This document shows positions 57,355 through 63,899 of a DNA stretch of 63,899 nucleotides, piece after piece. Below the pieces are notes generated by a model. It was given only the letters and a program-made list of their open reading frames with translations, made no database searches and had not been told where the DNA came from. Origin of the DNA: Agromyces bracchium (lineage in GTDB: Bacteria; Actinomycetota; Actinomycetes; Actinomycetales; Microbacteriaceae). Position 1 is the stretch's first letter. Each line of letters opens with the position of its first letter. Location: NCBI RefSeq assembly GCF_009709675.1, contig NZ_WMLB01000045.1, positions 1 through 63,899 of the forward strand. Reading direction: 5' to 3'. The position numbers and the translations under genes were made by a program.

Positions 57355-60300
57355 TCAGTCGGCGTCGCTTCTGACCCGCGCAGCGACCACGCTCGCCCGT
57401 CGGAGGCGCGAACCGGCCACGACGAATCCGGCCGCGACCACCGCGATCGCCAGCAGCGCGGCGAGCGCACCCTGCGTCGCGGTGAGCCCGAGCGGCCCGA
57501 CCACGGTGAGTTCCGTCACCGCTTCAGCCCCGGATGCCACGCCGACCAGTCGCACGTGGTGCCCGTCCATCTCCGTCCCCGCGGGGATCGTGACCTCGAA
57601 CGCCACCGAACCGTCGGCGCCGGCGGACTGGGCCTCCAGGAGGCGGGGCGTCGACTCGAGCCACACCTGCACGAGCTCGCCCGACTCGAAGCCGGAGCCG
57701 GCCACCGCGAGCGTCGATCCGACCTGCACCGACCCCGCGTCGAGACGCACGACCGGCGCGGCCGAGCCCGAGCCCGCCGCCGAGCCGGAGCCCGCCGAGC
57801 CGGCCTTCGGGCCGGGCGTCGCCGCCCCGCCCTTCACCGGCCCCGTCGCCTTCTGCTCGGAGACGAGCACCGCGGCCGTGCGCGCCGGGATCGTCAGCGT
57901 CCCGGTCTTCGCCTTCCACTTCGTCTCCTTGACGACCTCGTCGACGCCGTTCTGCAGCGGCTTGGCGAGCTTGAAGTCGCGGCCGGTGAGCCCGTCGATG
58001 CGCTCCGTGATCGGCTCGCCCGAGGCGTTGAAGACGACCATCGCGCCCTCGAGCGCCGGGTCGACGTCCTCGCCGACCAGGTCGTCGATGAGCATGACGA
58101 TGAGGCCGTCCGTGGCATCCGCCCCGCTGTTCGGGAACGTCACCTTCTGCTCGATGAGCTCGGCCGAGCCGAGGGTGAGCAGGTCGACCGACGACCGCAC
58201 GCGCAGCAGGTCGAGAGCGGATGCCTCGGCCGCGGCGATGTCCTCGGCGGTCGGCTTCAGGGCCGGGTCGGCGAGCAGTTCCGCCATCACGGGCCAGTGG
58301 TCCTCGTTGTCGGCCTTCATCGGCAGGCCCGACCCGAAGGTCGACTCCTGGCCGGTCCAGTCGATCCGGTTGAACCAGTCACCCGAGTTGTAGCTGTTCC
58401 GGTCGAGCGACTTCGAGCGCAGCAGCTCGGTGCCGGCGTGCCAGAACGACGGGCTCTGCGAGAACGACACGGTCGCGAGCGACAGCGTGTTCATGCGGAT
58501 GCGGTCGGCCATCGACGTCTCCTGCGGGAGCTTCAGCACCCCGAGGTCGAAGAGCGTCTCGTTGTCGTGCGCGTCGACGTAGTTGATGACCTCGTCGGGC
58601 TGGTCGGCGTACCCGGCCGGCGAGCCGTTGTAGTCGACCTCGGCGCCGGTCTTCACCTCGCCGTCGTACCCGGTGAACTCGAAGTCGCGGAGGTTGCCCG
58701 CGAGGCCGATCTTCACGAGGTCCGTCTGCTGGCCGAGGTTCCGGATGCCCTCGCGCACGGGTCGGCCGTTCGGCTCGCCCGCGAGTCCGGTGCCGAAGCC
58801 CTGCTCGTACTTCGAGTCGCCCGCGACCGGGCTGCCGCCGTGCACGCCGTCGCGCAGACGGTCGTTGAACGTGGCGATCCCGGTGCCGCCGAGCTGGCCC
58901 TGCGAGGCCTGCTCGAACCTGGCGTTGTTCGCGACCTCGCCGAAGTTCCAGCCCTCGCCGTAGAGGAACACCGCCGAACCGTCGACGCCGTCCTCGGCGA
59001 GCGTGAGCTCGTCGAGCGCGGCTCGCACGGCGAGCAGGTTGTCCTTCGAGTGGTGGCCCATGAGGTCGAAGCGGAACCCGTCGACCTTGTACTCCGTCGC
59101 CCAGAGGACGACCGAGTCGACCATGAGCTTCTCGGCGACGGCGTGCTCGGTCGCGACGTTCTGGCAGCACGTCGAGGTCTCGACGCCACCGGTCGCGTTC
59201 AGGCGCTGGTAGTAGCCGGGCACGACCTTGTCGAGCACCGACTTCTCACCCTGGCCGGATGCCGCGGTGTGGTTGTAGACCTCGTCGAGCACGACCTGCA
59301 GGCCGTTCGCGTGGAGTGCCCCGACCATCTCGCGGAACTCGGCGACGCGGGCGCCGCCGTCGGGGTCGACGGCGTACGAGCCCTCGGGCGCCTGGAAGTG
59401 GTACGGGTCGTACCCCCAGTTGAAGCCGTCGAGGTCGCGGATGGCCTCGATGCACGCCTGCTGCTCCTCCGACGCCGGGCCGAACGACTCGAGGTCGCAG
59501 TCGGGGGTCGCCTGCTGGTCGCGGCGCTCCTCGATGGTCGCGATGTCGAACGTCGGCAGCAGGTGCACCGTGTTGATGCCGGCCGCAGCGAGCTCGCGCA
59601 GCTGCGCGGTGCCCGCGCTGTTGCGCGTGAACGCGCGGTACGTGCCGCGCTCCTCCTCGGGCGCCGTCTCGTCGGTGATCGAGAAGTCGCGCACGTGCAG
59701 CTCGGTGATCGCGCGGTCGACCTGGCTCTCGACGACCGGCGCCGGGGTGTCGGCCCAGAGTTCGGGCGCGAGCGCCTCGTCGCCGAGGTCGACGAGCACG
59801 GTGCGCGCCGAGTTCACGGTCAGCGCCTGCGAGTACGGGTCGGTGACCGAGTTCTGCTCGATCGCGCCGGTCGACGGGGCGTACACCTCGACGAGCCAGC
59901 GGACCTCGTCGCCCGCTCCGAGCGCGGCATCCGTCACCGACCACGCGCCCGACTCGGCGTCGAACGTCGCCGGCAGCACCTGCGCGTCACCGGTCGAGCC
60001 CGCATCCCAGCGCTGCAGCGAGACCGACTGCGCGGTCGGCGCCCACACCGACTGGGTCGGCTCGTCGCCGTTCCAGGAGGTGCCGAGCGTGACGGATGCC
60101 ACGCCCTCGCCGTACAGGTCGTCGAGCACGCCCGGCAGCTGGACGCCGGTGAAGGCGGTCAGCCGGTCGCCGTCGCGCTGCGCGACCTGCACCTGCTCGG
60201 TGACGAGCTCCGCGATCGCGTCGCGGTCGAGGCCGACCGGCCGCAGTGCCGCGTAGCTCGCGAGGTGCGGGAAGGCGTCCGCGAGCTCCTCGCCGATGCC

Positions 60301-63300
60301 GGCGGGGTCGAGCTCGAGCTCGACGGGGTCGCCGCCGCCCGTGACCGCGCCCTCGGCGACCGCGAGGCCCGCGTCGGCCGCGTGCTCGATGGTCCACGAC
60401 AGGTCGGCCGCGTCGGCGCTCCCGAGCAGGGATGCCGGCCAGGCCAGCGTCTCGGCGTCGAGCCAGTAGGCGCGCTGCGTGCCCGTGCCCGCCAGCGGCG
60501 GGTCGGCCACGACGACCTCGAGCACGTGCGTCGCGATCGTGTAGCGGAAGGTCACCGTCTTGCCCTCGGTCGCGCTGAAGGCGATGTTGCCGCCGTTGCG
60601 CACGCCGTCGGCGCCGTAGTTCTCGTCCCACGAGCGGTCGTGCGCGACCTTCACCTCGTAGTTGCCGGTCGGCAGCTGGTCGGTCGCGAACTCGTAGACG
60701 CCGTCCTTGTCGCCGTCCTGCGCGAAGGTCGCCATGCACTCGGGCTGCCAGTCGCCGGGGCAGCCGAGCTCCGACTGCAGGCTGCCGGGCAGCGTGATGA
60801 TCGGCCCCTCGGCGGTCGAGGAGAACACCTTGGTGCCCGGATCCCAGTAGAAGGTCACCGGGCCGCCGGCGGTCGTGTAGGCGACGTTCGCCCCGCCCTC
60901 GACGCCGTTCGCGCCGTAGTTCAGGTCCCAGCTGCCGTTGATCGCGACCTTGTACTCGTACGAACCGGCCGGCACGTCGAACGTGCCCTCGTAGACGCCG
61001 TCGGCGCGCTTGGTGAGCTTCGCCGCCTCGCACCCGGGCTGCCAGTCACCCGGGCAGCCCATCTCGGAGTTGTGGTTGCCGGGGACCGTGACGAGGTCGA
61101 TCTCGGTCTCGGGCTCCTCCTCGACGACGAGGTTCACCGCGTTGCCGACCGAGGCGTAGGTGGATGCCGCGGCACGCTGCCCCGCGGCATCCGTCGAGAT
61201 CGCGCGGTACTCGACGAGCGTGCCGTTCGCGAGCCCCGCCGTGTCGTGGAACACGCGCGGCGTGGTGTCCTCGGCGGTGCCGAGGCCGTGCCACTCGTCG
61301 GAGCCGGCGACGCGCCACGCGAAGCTCGTCTCCTGCCAGGTGTCGTCGGCCACGTCGGCCGAGACCGCGGTCATGCCGGTCACGCCGGCGCCCGCTGCGG
61401 GCACGTCGACGGCGATGGCGGATGCCGCGTCGGGCGCCGTCACCTCGCGGTCGGCGCGAAGCACGACGGCACCGAGCGCCGGCACCGAGACGGATGCCAC
61501 GCCCTCCGCGTTCGCGGTGACGCCCGGGCCGTCGGTGCCGTAGAGCGGCGCGAACACGCCGTCGGCGGTGAGCGTCGTCACGTCGACGGTCTTCGCCTCG
61601 TTCGCGTTGTTCACGGCGACGAGGTACTCGACCTTCTCGTCGCGGTCGACGCGGCTGAACGCATACACGCCCGCACCGTCGGCGACGTACCGCTCGAGCT
61701 GCGCGCCCTGGTCGAGGGCCGGGTGCGCGTCGCGGAGCGCCGCGAGTGCGGCGATGTGCTCGTAGAGCGGAGCATCCGTGTCATACCGGTCGACGCTGCC
61801 GGCCTGCTCGCCCGTGACGAGCGGCTGGTTCGCGTACTCGCCGACCTCGGTCGCGAACAGCGTCTGGCGCGCGTCCTTGTCGCCGCCGGTGCCCGCGAAG
61901 CCCTGCTCGTCGCCGTAGTAGACGACGGGCTGGCCGCGCGTGAGGTACATGAGCTCGTGCGCGAGCTCGTCGCGCTCGAGGGCATTGCCCGTGGAGGCGA
62001 GGAAGTAACCGACGCGGCCCATGTCGTGGTTGCCGAGGAACGTGGGCAGCACGGCGGCCGAGGTGTCGGGCGTCGTGTACCAGTCGTCGCCCGCGAAGAG
62101 CGACTGGAGGTTCTTCGCCGAGTTGCCGGCCGCGAAGCTCACGGCCTGCGACTGGAAGGTGAAGTCGAGGACCGAGTTCATGTCGGTGTCGCGCACGTAG
62201 GGCGAGAGCTTGACCGGGTCGGCGTCGTAGACCTCGCCGAACATGAAGAACTCGGGCTTGCCGACCGCGTGCGCGTAGTCGAGCACCTCGGTCGACCAGG
62301 TCTCCCAGAACTCGAAGTTGACGTGCTTGGCGGTGTCGATGCGGAAGCCGTCGATGCCGAGGTCGATCCAGTCCTGGTACACGTCGACGAAGCCGTTCAC
62401 GACCGTCGGGTCCTCGGTCATGAGGTCGTCGAGGCCGACGAAGTCGCCGAAGGTCACCGACTGGCCCGCCCACGTCGAGTCGCCGCGGTTGTGGTACACC
62501 GTCGGGTCGTTGAGCCAGGCCGGGACCTTGACGTCGGCCTCCTCCGGCGCGATGACCGGCGTGTACGGGAAGCTCGTGGCCGCGTCGAGGTCGGGGAAGT
62601 CGGCGCTGCCGGCGATCGCGCTCGGGTCGAACACGTCGCCCGCGGCATCCGTGTACGGGCTCGTCGCCTTGTCGACGTACGAGTACTGCCCCTCGGCGTA
62701 GTCGATCACGTCGGCCGTGTGGTTCGTGATGATGTCGAAGTAGATCTTGATGCCCTTGGCGTGCGCCTCGGCGATCAGTGCCTCGAGCTCGGCGTTCGTG
62801 CCGAGGTGCGGGTCGATCTGCGTGAAGTCGGTGATCCAGTAGCCGTGGTAGCCGGCGCTGGCGTTCGCGCCCTCGCCCTGCACGGGCTTGTTCTTGAAGC
62901 TCGGGGTCAGCCAGATGGCGGTCGTGCCGAGCCCGGCGATGTAGTCCAGCTGGTCGCGGAGACCCTGGATGTCGCCGCCCTGGTAGAAGCCCTTGTCGGT
63001 CGGGTCGTACCCGTGCGCGAGTCGGTCGCCCTCGATGCCCGCGGTGTCGTTCGTCGCATCGCCGTCGGCGAAGCGGTCGGTCATGACGAAGTAGAAGTTC
63101 TCGTCACCGCCGGCCTGGCGGGCTGGGGCGGCGACGAGGCCGGCGTCGGCGGACTCGTCGTAGGCGCCGTCGATGCTGAGCAGCTCGAGCCCGACGCGCT
63201 TCTGCGCGTCGTCGAACACGACACGGACGTCGACCTCGCCGTCGACGGTCAGCGGGATGTTGTCGCCGCCGCCGTTCAGGCCCCAGGACGCGTCCCAGTT

Positions 63301-63579
63301 GTCGTTCGCCGCGACCTTGTACTCGTACTGGCCCGCGGGGAGCGTGAACTCCGCCGCGTACAGGTCGGGGGTGTCGGTCGCGAGCAGCTCGGTCGCCGCG
63401 CACTCCGGCTGCCAGTCGCCCGGGCAGCCGAGCTCCGACTGCAGCGAGCCGACGAGGGCGAACGTGTCGCCGTCGGCCGAGGCTGCCGGTGCGACCGGCA
63501 GAACTGCGAGGGCGGATGCCGCGACGGCGCCCGTGATCCCGAATGTCACCCATGTCCGAGCGCGCGCCCGATGCGTCAT
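57355..63579 (-). CDS. pulA: Cell-surface amylopullulanase (alpha-amylase plus pullulanase)
   Basis: This 2,074-residue secreted enzyme has two GH13 catalytic domains. After a signal peptide (cleavage near AASA, about 35) come an X25-type starch-binding module ([19 protein letters not shown]), then an alpha-amylase domain with [10 protein letters not shown] (about 280), the nucleophile in [10 protein letters not shown] (about 411), FGEVYDAD and FLGNHDMGR. Two more X25 modules follow (about 830-1010), then a pullulanase domain with [20 protein letters not shown] (about 1500), [10 protein letters not shown] and [11 protein letters not shown] single C-terminal helix ([20 protein letters not shown]) and a basic tail anchor it; no LPXTG is seen. 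GGAG precedes the ATG. It would debranch and hydrolyse starch or glycogen. Confidence 0.93.
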   Translation of the reverse strand: MTHRARARTWVTFGITGAVAASALAVLPVAPAASADGDTFALVGSLQSELGCPGDWQPECAATELLATDTPDLYAAEFTLPAGQYEYKVAANDNWDASWGLNGGGDNIPLTVDGEVDVRVVFDDAQKRVGLELLSIDGAYDESADAGLVAAPARQAGGDENFYFVMTDRFADGDATNDTAGIEGDRLAHGYDPTDKGFYQGGDIQGLRDQLDYIAGLGTTAIWLTPSFKNKPVQGEGANASAGYHGYWITDFTQIDPHLGTNAELEALIAEAHAKGIKIYFDIITNHTADVIDYAEGQYSYVDKATSPYTDAAGDVFDPSAIAGSADFPDLDAATSFPYTPVIAPEEADVKVPAWLNDPTVYHNRGDSTWAGQSVTFGDFVGLDDLMTEDPTVVNGFVDVYQDWIDLGIDGFRIDTAKHVNFEFWETWSTEVLDYAHAVGKPEFFMFGEVYDADPVKLSPYVRDTDMNSVLDFTFQSQAVSFAAGNSAKNLQSLFAGDDWYTTPDTSAAVLPTFLGNHDMGRVGYFLASTGNALERDELAHELMYLTRGQPVVYYGDEQGFAGTGGDKDARQTLFATEVGEYANQPLVTGEQAGSVDRYDTDAPLYEHIAALAALRDAHPALDQGAQLERYVADGAGVYAFSRVDRDEKVEYLVAVNNANEAKTVDVTTLTADGVFAPLYGTDGPGVTANAEGVASVSVPALGAVVLRADREVTAPDAASAIAVDVPAAGAGVTGMTAVSADVADDTWQETSFAWRVAGSDEWHGLGTAEDTTPRVFHDTAGLANGTLVEYRAISTDAAGQRAAASTYASVGNAVNLVVEEEPETEIDLVTVPGNHNSEMGCPGDWQPGCEAAKLTKRADGVYEGTFDVPAGSYEYKVAINGSWDLNYGANGVEGGANVAYTTAGGPVTFYWDPGTKVFSSTAEGPIITLPGSLQSELGCPGDWQPECMATFAQDGDKDGVYEFATDQLPTGNYEVKVAHDRSWDENYGADGVRNGGNIAFSATEGKTVTFRYTIATHVLEVVVADPPLAGTGTQRAYWLDAETLAWPASLLGSADAADLSWTIEHAADAGLAVAEGAVTGGGDPVELELDPAGIGEELADAFPHLASYAALRPVGLDRDAIAELVTEQVQVAQRDGDRLTAFTGVQLPGVLDDLYGEGVASVTLGTSWNGDEPTQSVWAPTAQSVSLQRWDAGSTGDAQVLPATFDAESGAWSVTDAALGAGDEVRWLVEVYAPSTGAIEQNSVTDPYSQALTVNSARTVLVDLGDEALAPELWADTPAPVVESQVDRAITELHVRDFSITDETAPEEERGTYRAFTRNSAGTAQLRELAAAGINTVHLLPTFDIATIEERRDQQATPDCDLESFGPASEEQQACIEAIRDLDGFNWGYDPYHFQAPEGSYAVDPDGGARVAEFREMVGALHANGLQVVLDEVYNHTAASGQGEKSVLDKVVPGYYQRLNATGGVETSTCCQNVATEHAVAEKLMVDSVVLWATEYKVDGFRFDLMGHHSKDNLLAVRAALDELTLAEDGVDGSAVFLYGEGWNFGEVANNARFEQASQGQLGGTGIATFNDRLRDGVHGGSPVAGDSKYEQGFGTGLAGEPNGRPVREGIRNLGQQTDLVKIGLAGNLRDFEFTGYDGEVKTGAEVDYNGSPAGYADQPDEVINYVDAHDNETLFDLGVLKLPQETSMADRIRMNTLSLATVSFSQSPSFWHAGTELLRSKSLDRNSYNSGDWFNRIDWTGQESTFGSGLPMKADNEDHWPVMAELLADPALKPTAEDIAAAEASALDLLRVRSSVDLLTLGSAELIEQKVTFPNSGADATDGLIVMLIDDLVGEDVDPALEGAMVVFNASGEPITERIDGLTGRDFKLAKPLQNGVDEVVKETKWKAKTGTLTIPARTAAVLVSEQKATGPVKGGAATPGPKAGSAGSGSAAGSGSAAPVVRLDAGSVQVGSTLAVAGSGFESGELVQVWLESTPRLLEAQSAGADGSVAFEVTIPAGTEMDGHHVRLVGVASGAEAVTELTVVGPLGLTATQGALAALLAIAVVAAGFVVAGSRLRRASVVAARVRSDAD

Positions 63580-63628
63580 CCTTGACTCCCGATTCCGGCA
63601 CGACGACGTGCCACTGACATTGGGAGCG

Positions 63629-63658
63629 AACGTAGCAGCGCGCGGGACGTTAATGCAA
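63629..63658 (-). promoter_or_regulatory. promoter of the amylopullulanase gene
   Basis: On the minus strand TTGCAT (63653-63658) and TACGTT (63629-63634) are 18 bases apart. The -35 box lies inside the operator, so binding of the regulator would block the promoter. Confidence 0.55.
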
Positions 63659-63667
63659 GCGCTTGCA
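63654..63667. promoter_or_regulatory. LacI/MalR-type operator of the amylopullulanase gene
   Basis: TGCAAGCGCTTGCA is a perfect 14-base palindrome with the CG centre of LacI-family sites. It differs from the CAAACGTTTG sites in the sugar-acid region, so a different, maltose-type regulator is implied; no candidate lies next to it. Confidence 0.75.
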
Positions 63668-63796
63668 CTCAGCGCGAAACGATCGGCTCGTTTCGGCACG
63701 CTCAGGCGCTCCCGCACGGGCCTCGGCGCCCCGATCGGGGGGCGTAATCGCTTCCACATTCCGGCGGTGGTGCGCCGTCGAGGGCGCCTTAAATGC

Positions 63797-63828
63797 AGAA
63801 GAGCCGCCCGGCTTTGGGCGGCTCTTCT
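63797..63828 (-). terminator. terminator of the rRNA operon
   Basis: Perfect 13-base arms (AGAAGAGCCGCCC and complement) with a six-base loop, 12 bases behind the 3' end of 5S rRNA on the minus strand. Confidence 0.85.
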
Positions 63829-63840
63829 GGAATGAATGTC

Positions 63841-63899
63841 CGGCGGTGTCCTACTCTCCCACAGGGTCGCCCCTGCAGTACCATCGGCGCTGCGAGTCT
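63841..63899 (-). rRNA. rrf: 5S rRNA, 3' part (cut by window edge)
   Basis: Read on the minus strand it contains the conserved 5S words GCCGATGGTACTGC, CCTGTGGGAGAGTAGG and the terminal ACACCGCC. Only about the last 59 bases are inside the window; the rest of the rRNA operon lies beyond the right edge. Confidence 0.92.

Noticed and set aside
56872..63585. A 2,237-codon open frame on the plus strand opposite the amylopullulanase gene
   Set aside because: It is antisense to a gene with complete catalytic motifs. The translation is Arg/Val/Asp/Glu-rich without domains, as expected for the mirror frame of GC-rich coding DNA.

Overview
The window reads as a high-GC chromosome segment of an actinobacterium, most likely a member of the Microbacteriaceae. 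The supporting signs are the very GC-rich codon usage, GTG starts, a classical menaquinone pathway, two carbohydrate ABC importers that lack their own ATPase gene, a Flp/Tad pilus locus, and a striking excess of the heptamer GGATGCC/GGCATCC outside the pilus locus. I see no phage, no insertion sequence, no transposase and no CRISPR array. Genes were assigned by reading protein motifs; no database search was possible.

Layout. 0-4 kb: a DUF559 nuclease-fold protein and a membrane-anchored M23 peptidase with a very long disordered N-terminal part. 4.1-18 kb: a sugar-acid catabolic region. It holds an ABC importer (binding protein plus two permeases), a Gfo/Idh/MocA oxidoreductase, an inositol-monophosphatase-family enzyme, an RraA-type lyase, a mandelate-racemase-type enolase superfamily enzyme, a GntR/FadR regulator, an L-fuconate-dehydratase-like enzyme and a CaiB / signal-less binding-protein / MaoC / LacI cluster. 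Three transcription units here share a TGMTCAAWCGTTTGAKCA-type palindrome, so they probably form one LacI regulon. 18.2 kb: tRNA-Tyr, a PH-domain membrane protein and a 54-residue membrane protein. 19.4-29.2 kb: an alpha-galactoside utilisation locus (LacI and ROK regulators, GH36 alpha-galactosidase, ABC importer, GH13 alpha-glucosidase). 29.2-31.5 kb: YajQ, a HigBA toxin-antitoxin pair and an alpha/beta hydrolase. 31.5-39.7 kb: a complete Flp/Tad pilus locus with prepilin peptidase. 39.8-41.8 kb: a small conserved protein, an MntA/HepT toxin-antitoxin pair and a DUF998 membrane protein. 42-56.6 kb: the menaquinone region (fprA, polyprenyl diphosphate synthase, menG, menF, menD, menA, menE, menB, menC), interspersed with DUF427, PPK2, a PLDc_N-type protein and DUF4229. 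56.8-63.6 kb: a small secreted protein and a 2,074-residue cell-surface amylopullulanase under a perfect LacI-type operator. The window ends inside a 5S rRNA gene with its terminator.

Three non-coding themes stand out. (1) Six copies of an inverted-repeat element that is always exactly 64 bp long, with conserved 14-bp ends and a variable 36-bp interior. (2) A 39-bp hairpin repeat, single, inverted-paired or in a 47-bp-period array, which supplies the TAG stop codon of two genes. (3) Fifteen genes with a TANNNT -10 box exactly 6-7 bases before the start codon, which predicts leaderless mRNAs; these include five genes of the menaquinone region. Stable hairpins also separate the highly expressed first gene (binding protein or pilin) from the rest of two operons.
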